Shown: positions 1-13,222, counted from the first letter of the stretch. The stretch: 64,000 bases of DNA from Amoebidium appalachense (GCA_963693365.1 CAVNZM010000009.1:6758001-6822000); one strand, 5' to 3'. Made by a program: numbers and translations. Notes: a model not told the origin generated them from the letters alone.

Positions 1-1
1 C

Positions 2-948
2 ACCGCCACTATACACGGGCCGGCACCTACGGTGAAATCGAAAACCTCGAAAACCATTACACCCAGCAACACCACCACCACCAACAGCAGTAGCGAATCC
101 TCCACTACCTCCCCAATCGTACCACTCGCATTGAAAACTAAAATCGCTCAGCTACCGCCACTTTCAGAAAAGGCCAGAAACCGGTGAATTCTCTAAAGGA
201 AAAACGGAAAATGTCGGCTGGTGATGCTTCAAAGGCGCAAAAGAATCGAGAGACACCGTACAGCGCCCCTGCCACCACCAACACAACCCCCCAGCGAAGA
301 GCCTCAAAAACACCGGTGTCGGCCAATCAACAGTCCCCGGTAAATTCAAACGTCAGCACGCCCATAAGAAAACTTCCAAGCATCGGCTCGAATATTCTTA
401 TTGCCCAACCCGCCGGCGAGATTAGCGAGATGAAAGCTGCAAAACGCAATCAGGTTACGATTGCCATTAACCCCGCTTACATTGTCAATGTTTCAGGAAG
501 CACGATTGTCTCCACGCCGGAAATTTCTAGACCCTCACAGATGACTATGGATGATGCGAACAGTACCCCAAGCGATGCAATATAGTACCCCTAGCGAGGC
601 AACCACTCCCAACGTGACCGCCAAGCCACACACCGGCAAGAACCCCCCCAGGCATGCGAGCGATGAAAATTTAACGGTCAGCTCTCATTGGGCGAGCCAT
701 CAGGACGCGTGTGGTACTGACACTACTCCAGTCATAGACACAGACAATGCGCATGCACAATCGGAATATCGGGATAATGATTCGTTTTTTACGCAAATGG
801 CTTTTGATGAGGAGGGCCCGGGGATGGATTTGGGTGATGGGTGTGGTCCTCTGGGGTTTGCTGGTTTGGGATTGGGGAAGAGGTGGAAGATATGTTGAAT
901 ACTTTGGAGCAGGTGGAAACTGGTGATGGCTACTCGTACATGTTTTGA
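2..948 (+). CDS. 3' end of a Ser/Thr/Pro-rich disordered protein (partial, frame-disrupted)
   Basis: The 5' part lies outside the window. An open frame runs 2-183, continues in another frame 184-about 580, shifts again for about 580-876, and returns for 877-948, ending at a TGA at 946-948. Composition is continuous across the shifts: low-complexity, rich in S, T, P, N and Q, with short repeats such as STPSDA/STPSEA on either side of the second shift. It ends in an acidic stretch (EEVEDMLNTLEQVE) and GDGYSYMF. No folded domain is recognised. I read it as one coding exon with three single-base indels (near 183, 580 and 875) rather than separate genes, because each shift is one base and composition persists. 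Function unknown; a disordered regulatory tail is likely. Confidence 0.5.
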
Positions 949-1230
949 AAGAGGTCGCACGGTTTAATGGCACTGGTTGTTTCGTTTTTTCTCGTATATT
1001 TACGCGCGGCATTACGTCTGAGACATAATATTTCCTTGTCAATGAAGTGTCCTTATGCATGACGATAACATTAGAAGTTAAGGTATGGTGCAATACGCAC
1101 GCATGCGCACGTGTGCGCACACATACGTACACACAAACGCACGCACATGTACTCCCACACGCACTTGCACAATAACATGCACACACACGCACACACACAC
1201 AAGCACACCACACACACATGCACTCGCGCA

Positions 1231-1315
<85 letters not shown>

Positions 1316-2047
1316 GCACGCACGAATTATGCCGATGCGCGCACGTCCGTCTATATATCGAACACTTGGGAATTGTCCACCTGGCCCACACGTGAACGCA
1401 ACCCAGAGTCATATGGTCATCCCGTTAGTTCGTATTTTTTGATTTTCCATTTTTTTTGTTTTCCCCACCTTTTTTTTTTTTTTTTTTTTTTTTCAAGGGT
1501 GAGGTAGGGTTAGGGAAAGGGGGGGGGGGGGAGGGGGGGGGGGGGGGGGGGGGGGGGTTAGCTGTACTGTATGCGGGTGAAGGTAGTGTTATGCAAGAGC
1601 TTGAATATTCAACTGAGATTTTGTTGTACAGTATGCACGGTATATGTATGATGTTTGTACTAGTGCAGCACGGTGAAGCGAGTGTGCACAATCGGGCTGT
1701 GATTATGATACATTCATATCTAGCAGTAAACTAATAGTGTAAATGGGCCAACCCTGGCTAGCTATCTTCAACTTGGTTACAATAGTTATGATAAAATATC
1801 GTTAACGCAACTGTGCAACTCAGTCCGCTAACGCTGGTTCTTAAACAATGTGCATCATGCTGATTCTGATTTCACATTCCGGATTAGAAATCAAGATGCA
1901 CACTGTCAGAACTGTTGATTTGCGAGGCATAATTCTTGCATACCACAAGCATCATATACATCTCCCTATATCCAATACACCTCACTACCAATAGCCATGT
2001 AAGCTTCATACCGGGCCCAACCCCTTCACCTCTTCTCCCCTCCCTCC

Positions 2048-2092
<45 letters not shown>

Positions 2093-2619
2093 TTCCCCTC
2101 CTTCCTCCCATGCTCCCTGGGGGGGGGGGGGAGGGAATGTAAATCTCCTTTAAAATTTTTAGCAATGCTTCACGGTACTGGTATGGGTGCAACCGATCAA
2201 GCAATTGACCAGAATAACGAAGAGAGACCCCGGGTTTTAAGGGGGGTTTCTTTTAGCTTTCCGGGTCGGGTCGGGTCGGGTCGGCAGGATTTCCAGCTAG
2301 GTGATTGGCCTGCTGCAACATCAGAGCCGGTCCCCGTAACCGACACGTTTTGCCGGCAGCAAGGGAGAAAAGAAAAGAAAGAAGAAGAAAAATGAAAGAA
2401 AAAGGAAAGAAGAATAACCAAGCCTTGACCCGGATGTGCTGGAATGTGACCACTTCATCAGCCTAAAAGAAACTCCATTTAATGGTTTTCGAAATAGGTA
2501 GACGTTTAAAATTTCAAAATGAAAAAACTTAAGCCTTAAAGTTTAAGGTCGGTTTGTGCAGTTTTCTGCCCGTGAGCCAGGACCCTCTGGGGAAAGGGAG
2601 GGAGAGGCGGGGAACGGGG

Positions 2620-2657
<38 letters not shown>

Positions 2658-2882
2658 GACCGAAGTTAAGGGGTGGTTCACTAATAGGACAACAGCTAAA
2701 TCGGGAGTAAACTCTAGAATCATAAGGTTCCTGGGTAGTAGGGTTCTTTACCTTAACCCCCCCTCCCCCCCCCCCCTATATTTATTTTTTTTGTATTGCC
2801 ACTTTGACGCTGGCTTGTGTTCGTGTACTGGTTTAAAATTATGCTGTTTCATTTTGTTTTGTTTAGGCAGTGCGAGCGCGCG

Positions 2883-2940
<58 letters not shown>

Positions 2941-4141
2941 GAACAAACAGGCGCATACGCTCGCACACCGTGATACAAACCGTACCCACACACATAATCT
3001 CTCTCGTGATCAGACTAACTTGTGGCAAACACATACACCATGATTTTTGAAGTTTTCATCTTGTATTAAGAAATCAAGAAAACTCTATGCTTTTTTGGTA
3101 CTCGATTTTGGTAGAAGCTACTGAATGAGAAGCTTATCGCCTAGATGCTTTTGTGTAAGTTGTGCGCCCTGGAAATCAAAGCCTCCCCCCCCCCCCTTTC
3201 CTCCCCCCGCGTTTTATATTGAATTTTCCCCAGCCTCGGTATGCTCTAGAAACTTGATTTATATATGTGATTTATCTTATGAATGAACCACCCCTGTACG
3301 GGAGTTTTCTGCATGGTTAGGGCAACTTAATAACTTTGAAAAAAACTTACAGACTGGGTCGAGGAAATATCTCGAGAGAGGTGGCGCGGAAAGGCAGCTG
3401 GTTGGGTAGGGGGAGGTATGTATGTGTGCGCCGGGGGAGGGGGGGGGGGGGGGGGGGGGGAGGGGGGGAGGAGGAGGGAGGGGGGGGGGGGGGGGGGGGG
3501 GGACAAAGAAAGAGCAAAAGACGAATGAACAAGAGTATTAAGCAGGAGAAAGGGATAAGAGTAGGGGACAGGGGGCTGGGAAAGGGATTGCGGGTGGGAC
3601 TGGGGAGGAGGAAGGGGGGGGGAGGGGGTGGGGGGTGGGGGGGGGGGGGAGGGGGAGAGTGCTGGGGCGGGCGTGTGGGTGGGGGGTGGGAGGGGAAGGG
3701 TAATTGTTGCCTGACAACCCTTGAATTTTCCTTTTTTGAGCCACTGGCTCACACAGCAATACAGTATTATCTTAGAATCTTCAAACCCTTCCGGGCCCAA
3801 ACCCCCCGTCCCCCCCCCACCCCCCACCCCCGGTCCCCCCCACAACCCGCACCCCTTGAAGCTTCTTGAGAGCTGGGGCAGGGCGGGGCAGGGCGGGGCG
3901 GGGCGGGGCCCGACAGGGGGGAGGGGGGGGGGGGGGAGAAGGGGGGGGGAGGGGGAGGGGGGGTAGGGGGAGGGGGGGGATAACGTGTTAAGGAGGTGTC
4001 TGTGCGCGCGTCCGTGTGCGTGTTACTTTGTGTGGGTGTGTGTGTGTGCCGTGGTTCTTGTGCGCGTTAGTGTCAACGTGTGGCAGCGCATGCGCATCAT
4101 CTTTGGATGTGGCGGTAGTGGCCATGCTGCCACTGGGGGCG

Positions 4142-4175
<34 letters not shown>

Positions 4176-4811
4176 AGAGGGGGGAAGGGAAGAAGGAGGA
4201 GGGGAGGGGGGGGGGGGGGGGGGGGGTCACAGACCGTGACAGGTAAGGGTCCTTGGAGATGTACCGCATGTGGCAATTGCGGAGACATGGTAGGAATCCT
4301 GAAGTAAGGAGGGAAGGGGGGAGGATTTTGCTTTTGGAATTCCACTTTAATCAAGCCTCGAAAATTTACACAGTAACTTACAACGTGAACTTGTAACATT
4401 CATGCCGCCTAAACTATCATATTATTTTATTGCTGTAAAACTAAGTAAAATAAATACAAACCCCAAAGTGGCACCATACAGAAATGCACAACTTTCACTG
4501 CCCTGCCCTCGTCTTGGTATACACAGCATGCTACAAGAAGAAGACTTAAAGCGAATCCTCCGAGTTCATTGTGTATTATATGTATGGTTTTATATAACGT
4601 AAAGTAGTTCCTAGGGTGTTGTACAGTGTCAAACACAGCATGCTAACGTTTACTCCCTCTATACCCAGCCCGAAGTCCCGGTATGGATTATTACGCTAAA
4701 AGCATGAAAAAAAAACAAAAAATTCCGTTGCTCTCCTAATCCTAGTGAGTTATCACGCCTCTATGATTTCATTTTCCCCTTTTCATTTCATTTTACCCGG
4801 TAAGTTTTCCA
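949..4811. other. Intergenic region, simple repeats only
   Basis: No gene is supported here. Contents: (CA)n at 1235-1311 preceded by degenerate CA/CG; a T tract then G runs at 1471-1557; poly(C) of about 43 at 2050-2092; GGGTC pentamers at 2264-2284; poly(G) at about 2620-2656; (GC)n-(AC)n at 2877-2938; G-rich blocks at 3430-3502, 3610-3690, 3880-3980 and 4143-4226. Long open frames through these blocks translate simple repeats (TH, VC, G or P polymers) and are not genes. Confidence 0.6.
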
Positions 4812-6477
4812 CTACCCATATAACACCCAAAGACCCACTCGTACATTCTTCAACCCACACGACTCGCTGAGCACGCCCGTTCCCGTAATCATTAAAAACA
4901 TAAACAACAAAAACACAACTGCCTGTAGATTTGCAATCTGCGGCTCAATCGTCTCTATGCCGTCCTGTCCCATTAGAAGTTCGTAAAATAGATTTGTTAT
5001 GATTTTTGCTTTTTCTGATGCGTTTTCACGGTTTTCGAATGTTACGTGGTGCACGGTGGCTCTTAAACGAGCGGTGATTGCTGTTACTTGAAGTTTGAGA
5101 CGTCCGGAGAGTTGCGCGAATGCTGTATGGGGGCTGGAATGTAGTTTAGTAAAAGAACAAAAAATTGGGGAAAAGCGAGATGAAAGCGTGATGGCATGGG
5201 AGTATACTGGGGGCAAAAAACTTTGAGCAAGTGTGCATGTGCAGACGGTGTTCATGTGTGTGTATGTGTGGCTGTGTGCGCGTGTTTTCCCTGATGTTCC
5301 GAGTATACACATGAAAGCCTAAATGAGCAGTCTTTTCAAACCACATTGCTTGTACAAAGTTCAGCCCCCCCCCCCCCCCCCCCCCCCCTCCATCCCCCTC
5401 CCCTTTCATACATTCCGCCTCTCGAGCTCCCCCTTCCCTCTCCCTCTCCCCCCCCCCCCCACCCCTCCCCCCGCCCCCTTCTTTTTTTTTTTTCTTTTTA
5501 GCTTTTCGTTCCACAGACGTACACCTCACCTTAATTGCTCGATAGATTCCTCTGCAACATCAACGCTATCCACATCTCCCCCATCTTTCAACGCATCGTA
5601 AACCCTTCTACCGTACACCGTCAAATACCGCAGCTTTGCGCTGGCAGCACGCATAATGGCCGATTCCTTTTCCTGGGGGCTCAAATTCACGTCGGCGAAA
5701 ACAGATTCTAGATGGGGTTGCACTTGTCTTGCAGCATCCAAATAGATTGGTGTCATTCTTGTTGTCCATTCTGTGCACGTGGGTGGTAATGAAAAAATGA
5801 AAATAAAGGGTATGGTTAGCGCAAAGTCGAACATGCCATGGGCCAGGAAGGACATATACACTGAATTAATATTTATTTTGCTATGGATGCTGAGAACGAG
5901 AAAGAGCATGAATTAATGTAGTAAAATGTGGATTTGAGGTCTATAACTTCTATACACATACAACTGTTGCCTCTGCACATCTGGTTGGTGTATTTTTGGC
6001 TGTGTGGTAGATATTTGAACGCCGGATCTGTAGTACAAACTGTAGAATGTGTGTTTGGCTTGATGGCGGGCACAATAAGGGTCTGAAACTGAAGGTAGGC
6101 CAGGCCAAGACATTAAACATCATATTCATGCGCGATGCATGGCTGTATCAGAGTATGATAATCAGATTGTTGTTTTCTTTTTTCTTTCTTGTTATTTCTT
6201 TCTTTCTTTCTTTCTTTTTTTTTTCTTCTTTTTTTTCTTTTTTTTTTTCTAGGTATTCATGAGCACGTGCACGTCAGCTGAAAGGCCACTTACTTTGGAG
6301 TGTCTGTGCCTGCTTCTCTTCAGACCATTGTTGTGTTGTTGGTTCAGTCGACGTTTCTCCTCCTCTCGACGTGGTGTGGGTAACCATGCCGGCTGCAATA
6401 TTCTCGAGAGGCATGCCCACGCCCACTTTCAATGAGACATAGAAAAGGGAAAAAACTAAGCGAGCTGCTGCAGCCAT
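4812..6477 (-). CDS. Three-exon gene for an unrecognised membrane-anchored protein of about 248 aa
   Basis: Minus-strand exons: 6477-6294, 5770-5530 and 5133-4812, each with GT..AG borders. Phases match at both junctions (1, then 2) and no frameshift is needed, which supports the model. The N-terminus (MAAAARLVFSLFYVSLKVG) is hydrophobic, like a signal or anchor segment. The middle is charged and helical (KWTTRMTPIYLDAARQ onward), with an A/E/R-rich part. Near the C-terminus lies a clear transmembrane segment (LQAVVFLLFMFLMITGTGV) followed by a short tail. An alternative upstream start at 6564 is open in the same frame. I do not recognise the family. A lipid- or organelle-surface protein with coiled helices and membrane anchors is possible, but that is inference. 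Intron 1 is T/A-rich on the plus strand. Confidence 0.6.
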
Positions 6478-7681
6478 TATATATAGTTTTTGTCGTTTTT
6501 GTATGCCTTCTTGCCTGGCGTTGTAGAAGGCGTCACGGAGCATATGTATATGGGTCACGCGCATCCGGTGAGGCGAAACTCAGTTGCAGACATGGACCGG
6601 TACATGTATGTATGTAGATAGATACCATAGGTCTGTATCTGCATGCAGCCGGGTGCACGTCGTGGTGAACTTTAAGAGTGGCCTGCAGCAAAAAAAATCC
6701 TTCAAGTGCTGGTATGCGGTTGGGCGCATGCACACATCTGGAACTAATCAAACCTGTGGGGTGTACTGGCTTTGCCCGTATGATTATTACTCCTTTGCAG
6801 GTACGTATGGTGGGTTCATAGTCGAACGGTCACGGAAAACCAATGTTTGGGGTATATTATGTATATATATGTAACGAGTGGAATGTCCTTTCCACGCAGT
6901 GACTTCAGAATTCAGCGCAGTTAACGTTGTGAAGAGATATTCTAGTAGGGAACTCTCTGTGGGGAGTCCACTGCTGGTCTGTTGTTCGCGTATGGGTTTG
7001 ACAAGATTCAAATGATGTTACAGTACACTGTTGAACCAAATATATGCATCAGAAAGGAAGAAAATCTTTGATACGACCTGATAGGACAAGCAGTCTATTT
7101 TGGCTCGCGATGTGCATAAATATACCTCGAGGCGCACATGTACACACTTGTCAAAACATGTTGTTTCAAGCCTGCCAGCACGGGATTGCGATGCCCGCGA
7201 TCACACCAAAGTCGAGCTTCTTTTTTGAGCCCTCTAGACGATAAAAAGATCATATGTAATGAAATATAAGCCTATATAATTTAAGGTTTTTTGGAGGAAG
7301 GACGAAGAAACATCTACAGCATATTACCGTTATTTCATCGTCTTGCGTATGAACTTGCACTGGACCACTCTTGACCGTTTCTTTTTTTCAAGATCTATAG
7401 GTTCAGGATGACGGTGGGATAGCGATACATTCCTACGGGTGCGCATCTAACCAATTGGAGCATAGGTGGAGGCACGGCCGTTGGCACCGCTATTATTGCT
7501 CAGAAGCCTTATATAGATGATCGCACTCCAAATTTCCAGTCCTAACGTTTGTTTGGGGTGCGTGCCACCGCGTGGGGAAACATGACACGTGTATTATAGA
7601 GGTCCCTACGAACACGCTGCTCTTCCACATTCAGCAAATTCAGTCTTGCACGCGTGGCCATAGTATCTCAAACGGTCATGG

Positions 7682-7804
7682 TCATACATACGGTATTGCC
7701 TGCGTCTGCACCAACCCTCCGTTGCCATAGTAAGTAGCGTGAACTGTAGCCTCAGGGTACACAGCTGCAGCTGTGCCGTGACTGCCGTCCGAGTAACTAG
7801 TCAT
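7682..7804 (-). CDS. Possible terminal exon of an unknown protein
   Basis: On the minus strand a CAG acceptor precedes an open stretch beginning MTSYSDGSHGTAAAVYPEA and ending GLVQTQAIPYV before a stop. Composition (Y, G, A, T, S, Q) resembles a disordered regulatory tail, and codon use is not simple-repeat-like. No partner exon was identified, and it could be chance. Confidence 0.25.
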   Translation of the reverse strand: MTSYSDGSHGTAAAVYPEATVHATYYGNGGLVQTQAIPYV

Positions 7805-8600
7805 CTGTGAAGGCGAGAGCCAACCATTTTTTGGAGATCTGCGCATGTGGCCCCGAGTCGCTCGGGCAAGCTTGGGAGGTCCAGGACCACAGGTCGACCC
7901 AGTGGCGGCGCGAGTCACTAACTAAAGAGCTTTAATTAAGGGTCAAATACTTGTCACAACTCCTCGATACTGTACCTTCACGAGTGCAGGCTACTATTTA
8001 TGACAATGCACCCGATTCAGTCCAACCCAATCATATATATAGGCATATGCATGGGTGTATCAGAGGGTGTATTCACTGTGCAGTACAAGTACGTACAACA
8101 TAGTAGGGCCGGCAAGCCTTTTGACATGTCTCTGGTTTTGCCGCTAATAAAAAGAGTCTCGAGCTCAGTTTCGATAATTGCTACATTTGGACCGCGTAGG
8201 AGACCTTAACTTGAATGTGGGTGAGTACTCTGGTACCGTAGTAGTGTCGTCTCGCCATCCCCTCTCTCCGGATCCACACGACTGGCTACCAACCAGAAAA
8301 CCTCTTCTGGCAAGGGGGCCACTAGTACTCTAATCAAAGTTTTCAAAATCGGTTCTTTTTTTTTTTTTCTTGGAGATTTTGAATCCCGTCAAAGCCTCTG
8401 CCACACTCGCACATGATCATACTAAACACGCGCGTGCGCACACACACACAAATACACACACATACGCGTGCGCGCGTGCACGCACACGCACACACACACG
8501 CACACGCACACACACACGCACGCACGCCCGCACGCCCGCACACACACACACACACACACACGTGCGCCCCCTCTCCCCCCCCCACCCCCCCACACACACA

Positions 8601-8611
8601 AGCGCACGCAT

Positions 8612-8710
<99 letters not shown>

Positions 8711-8711
8711 C
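8601..8711. repeat. (CGCA)n tetranucleotide microsatellite
   Basis: A near-perfect CGCA/TGCG tetranucleotide tract of about 110 bp, adjoining degenerate CA/CG repeats from 8420. It is open in several frames as [12 protein letters not shown] or [12 protein letters not shown] translations, which are artefacts. Confidence 0.9.
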
Positions 8712-9372
8712 GTTAGGCTGTGCACACATATCCACATGTACACACACTCGAGCACACACACCACTTGGAGGCCAAGAAATATATAGATAGAGAAAAACGA
8801 TTCAAAAAGAGAACGAGGTACAGTCTAAGAACAATACGGAAGATTATCACAATTCAAAAGCGAAGGAAAAAGAAGAACATTGAATAAGGAACATCAGATA
8901 TCCAGATACCAATACATATCATTGATTGCGCTCATGGCCAGGCCGTGACCATCGGTATTGGGCCAAAAAATAAAATTACCATTCGTAGAGGTAAGCAGAC
9001 CGGATTAACTAATTTTTTATTTCCTTTTCATTTTTCTTCTTCTCTTCTCTTCGAGTCATTCCGCAGTCTTTCTTTCTTTGTTTGTTTCTTTCTCTCTTTC
9101 CTTCCTTCTTTCTTTTTTCTTTTCCTTTTTCTTTTCCTTTTTTTTTTTTTTTTTTGGGGGGGGGGGGGGGAGGAAATTAAATTGAGTAGGGGATGGATGG
9201 GGGTGAAGGAAGAGAGGGGGGGGCGGGGGGGGGGGGGGGGGGGGGGGGGGGGAGGGGGGGGGGAAGGGGGGGGGGGGGGGGGGCGGAGACGGGCGCCCAC
9301 TCTCTCTTATATTGCTCCACGTACACTGCTCCCATTTCTGAATAGATGATATTCCCAACCTCCAGCTCTCCC

Positions 9373-9468
<96 letters not shown>

Positions 9469-9951
9469 CACGCCCTTGCCCCCGACTCCTCGAGCCTCCC
9501 CCTCCCCCCCCCCGGCTCACCACTCCTCGCAGTCCTCCTCCCTCCCCTCCCCCCCCCCCCCCCCCCTCCCAACCACCACTCCTCCTCAATTCCATCCCTC
9601 CCCCCCCCCCCCCCGCCCCCCCCAGGTGCTAGCCCGACCACCACCACCTAAAACTTACACGGGCATCCTCTGTGTCGTTAGGTGCATGAGTATTCTGATG
9701 TAGGTGTACCATCCTGCCTGAAGGTATTGAAGACGGAGCCAAGTGGAAATCGGTAGCATCTTTGAGGTGAAACTTATCACATAAAAAAAAATAAACTTCA
9801 ATATAATGAAACTCAGTGTCGGGTCTGATTTGAAAAGCACTTTGATTCTTGTTACAATTCAAACAGTCTAGTGAGAAACGAGGCAGAAAGCAGAAGCAAT
9901 AACTGAAACTAAAAACTTCCATGTTTTACCCACTGCGTGTGGTGTCTGAGC

Positions 9952-10101
<150 letters not shown>

Positions 10102-10385
10102 TGTGTGTGTGTGTGTCAGTGACACAGTGCACTTGGTTTAATTATGAGAGAGAGAAAGGGGGGGGAGGGGGAGTGAGAGAGAGGGGATAGGGGGGGGGGG
10201 GGGGGGAGGGGGGGAGGGAGGGGGACGTGGGGGTGGGGGGGTGGGGGGGGGGGGGGGGGGGGGGGGGGGGGAGAGAGACTCAGAGAAATGTGTGTGCACG
10301 GTGGGGCGCTCGTGCGTGGGTGCAGGTTTGCATGTGTGTGATGTGTGCGTGTGTGTTGGGGGGAGGGGGGGGGGTGGGAGGCGGG

Positions 10386-10430
<45 letters not shown>

Positions 10431-12059
10431 GGAAGGGGGAGAAGCGTTGCCCGTCGTAGTCTGTATTATCCTGATATATTTTCGGGAAAGGGCTAGGCTA
10501 AGCATATAGAAATTTGGTCCAGGAGGTAGATTTTGAAACTGTTGCATGCTGGTGGCAAATAATATGCCTCATGGGCAGACATGACAGCGGCAGGTGTGAG
10601 TCCCCCCCCCCCCCCCCCCCCCCCCCCGCCCCTCCCCAACCATCCCTTCAGCTACCTTTGCCTGGGGAAGGGGGTGAGGGGGCAGGGAGGGGAGGAGGGG
10701 GGAAAGGGAGGTGCAGGGGGGAGGGGAGGGGGGATATTTAATAAGGGTTTCAAACTCTCGAATATTTTTCGGGCTAAATAATTTGGGTTTTGTGGAAAGC
10801 TGAGAACAAGGTAGCGTCTGTCTGACTGTTAGCACACAACGGGCCACCTAATTAGACACGGAGTGTTTGGGGATCCACTCTGGCCTCTGTATGACTGTGG
10901 TGTACAGGCGTTCATGTACAACGGGCCACCTACACACGGATCGATCCGGAGTGAATTGGGGGATCCCCCCTCCCCTCTCCCCTCCCCCTCCCCTCCCCCT
11001 CGCCTCCCCTCCCCCCCTCCCCCCATCCCTCTTCCCCCCCCCCTCCCCAGGCCCGGCCTACGCCCCCGCATCAAAATACACACCTAAAGCCCCGTTTTCC
11101 GCCCCTCCCACGCCCTAACACCCACCCACTCAACCCCCAATTTGAAACACTGATACACACACACCACCTATAAAAAGAAGAATCAATGAAAGCGAAAAAA
11201 ACCGAAACCGGGGGAGGGAGGGGGGGGGGGGGGGGGGGGGGGGGAGGGGGGGGGGGGGGGAAGGAGGAGGGGGTGGATTTCAGTTTTTTTTGGCTTTCTC
11301 GAGCTCAAACCGGCTGTAGAAACAGGCATTCTCCGCGTGGTACTGGTCAAGGTCAGAGCATGTTTTTGCCGGCGCCGGCCGGAAAGTCTGTTGCTGCCGG
11401 GCGGTCAACGTGGGTACGTGAGGTGGTCAAAAAGCTGCTCTGCCCGCCAGCACTTGCAAAATGTACACAGTAGGCCAGTGCCCGGCTTATAACCGCGTCC
11501 TAGAACCCCTACCGAAACCTGCAGGCGCGATCGGCGTCAATACCACATATGCATATATATAGGTAGGGCATGTAGGTAGGCATGTGCCGAATCAGTAGCG
11601 CAGATGAGATATTTTACATCGAGCCTGGAAAACACAATACAGCAGAATGTAGCGTGGCAGTTAAAATCCTGTCCTCTTTTGCCTTCCTGTTGAACCGCCT
11701 TATGCCCATATATACAAGTGCACTTGTCGGTCCTCTTGTTAGCGACGTACACAGTAGATCTTACACGCACCGCGCCTCAACAATATGATTGGTCAATCTA
11801 TTTATCGGCACGGTGAGTGGTCTCACAGTGGCTGCCGTCATGATCATCCTAAAACCCAGATGAGCGGGGGGCGTTTCGAGAATAGCAGCTGGTTGTAAAA
11901 TTTATGTCTGTGTGCCGTGTGGGTGTATTAGTTTTCAAATGCGTGTTTATTAAAGTCTCCATAAATACAAATAAATGTTTTTTTGATTAGTTTTACTTTA
12001 AATGCTGGAGAAAATAGATGATAAATATATATTAGAAAATCCAAAGCATCTTTTTCCTT

Positions 12060-12285
12060 GTTCTACAAACCCAAAGCGGGTAAGCTCCTCGCCTCCGACG
12101 CAGGAGGCACCTGGTTCGAATCCCGGGATGTAGCGCATTGGGGATCGGATGCCCTGATGCAATGCACGGCCCCGTGCCTGATGGGACTCGCTTGGGTGCA
12201 GAACTATGGCAATGGCTCTCTTTTGTAATTCCAACCGGGGTAGTCAAGGATCGGATGCCTTGGCTATTCCGGAAAGTTTTTTTTT
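12060..12285 (+). repeat. tRNA-Arg-derived SINE (tRNA-like head plus body)
   Basis: 12069-12128 resembles a tRNA-Arg with CCG in the loop (CTCGCCTCCGACGC), followed by a perfect B-box GGTTCGAATCC at 12113-12123 and CCGGG. The acceptor stem is not complementary and the anticodon stem is eroded, so this is not a functional tRNA. A body with two GGATCGGATGCC motifs follows, and it ends in a T run at about 12278-12285. The tRNA-like head with pol III promoter plus an unrelated body is typical of a SINE. It abuts a reverse-transcriptase fragment. Confidence 0.6.
12113..12123 (+). promoter_or_regulatory. RNA polymerase III B-box
   Basis: Exact match to the B-box consensus GGTTCGANNCC inside the tRNA-Arg-like SINE head. 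A plausible A-box (GCGGGTAAGCTC region) lies about 35 bp upstream. Confidence 0.6.
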
Positions 12286-12286
12286 C

Positions 12287-13162
12287 AGCGTGAATTCATC
12301 CAGTTCATCTCTCGGACCTCACGTAGGCACAATTCTCTGGCGGCTCCTTTGCTGAGTGTTTTTGGTCGCCCTCCGGCGAGTCAGCGTATGAACGAGTTAG
12401 GCCTTCGCTTTTGTTTTCATTTGGTTAAGCTTCCTTCTTATCATCCTTTGTTGCAATTCTTTCCTTCTTTAGACCCTGTTCCCATTTCTAATATTAATGT
12501 TCGTGCGAAATGTCCTGTACCCAATCTATCTCCCATTCAGACAGTCAGAGATATCCTTTTAAATCCAGTCAAAAGGGAATATTTGTGCATACTTGCATAT
12601 CTTTCCGTCGAATAAATCCAGTCAAAAGAAGAAGAAAAAAATATTAATATTTGTGTCCTTTATTTTTCTCTTCCCCTATTTATCAGCAGTATGTTACTTG
12701 GGTTCATACTCAATATCCTTTGCTTCGTCGTTGTGATAAAGAGTATCATGGTAGGACTCTTGAGCGTACATGTGCTTCTTTTTATATTAGAGACTCGTCT
12801 ACTTTCTCTACAATCATTATGTAAATTAGCTACTTATATTCATCCTTCCTCTCGTAAACCTACCACACTTGCCGATTTTGCCATTCTAACCCCTTCGTGT
12901 GATATTGCTTGGAAATGTTTATTTTGGCGTTGTAACCTTAGTTTCCATAAATGGTTGTGTCACTTTTGTGCAGAGCCTTTTTCTCGCAAACATCTAGATA
13001 AATGTATTTATTTATCTCAGATTCTTCCGTTAGAAATTCGAAGACTTGCTTATTTAGATAATCCTGATATTACTTCCGTTGACTATCTTTAAACCACAGT
13101 CTGTTTAACTTATAGGGTGTATGATTATTTGAGTCGTTATCTCCTCCGTATCCGTGAGTAGG
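12287..13162 (+). pseudogene. Non-LTR reverse transcriptase, C-terminal fragment (copy 1, interrupted)
   Basis: This encodes the region after the RT thumb, reading ASQRMNELGLRFCFHL and later the C-terminal zinc-knuckle area CHFCAEPFSRKHLDKC. It aligns closely with copy 3 at 49400-50156. The frame is broken by an insertion of about 75-100 bp near 12565-12640 flanked by the direct repeat AAATCCAGTCAAAAG, and by small indels. The end lacks the part of the tail found in copy 3. It is a dead fragment of a LINE-like element. Confidence 0.6.
12555..12645. mobile_element. Short insertion within the RT fragment, with inverted partner downstream
   Basis: Copy 3 lacks this segment. It is bracketed by AAATCCAGTCAAAAG, which looks like a target duplication. 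About 55 bp of it (reading GCATACTTGCATATCTTTCC) recurs in reverse complement at 13163-13220, so the intervening RT segment lies between inverted repeats. It could be a MITE-like element or a template-switch scar. Confidence 0.45.
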
Positions 13163-13222
13163 GTTTTTTTTTTCTTTTCTTCTTTGGACTGGATTTATTC
13201 GACGGAAAGATATGCAAGTATG
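13163..13222. repeat. Inverted copy of the 12.6-kb insertion
   Basis: Reverse complement of about 12587-12642, including GGACTGGATTTATTCGACGG. It lies immediately after the RT copy-1 C-terminus. Confidence 0.6.

Noticed and set aside
1085-1507. Long open frames of TH, VC, SL, RE, HTHT or PPP/GGG polymers here and throughout the window
   Set aside because: They are translations of CA, GT, CT, GA, C or G repeats, open in several frames on both strands, with no start context or splice logic.
12069-12128. Functional tRNA-Arg gene
   Set aside because: The acceptor stem cannot pair and the anticodon and T stems are imperfect. The context is a SINE body.
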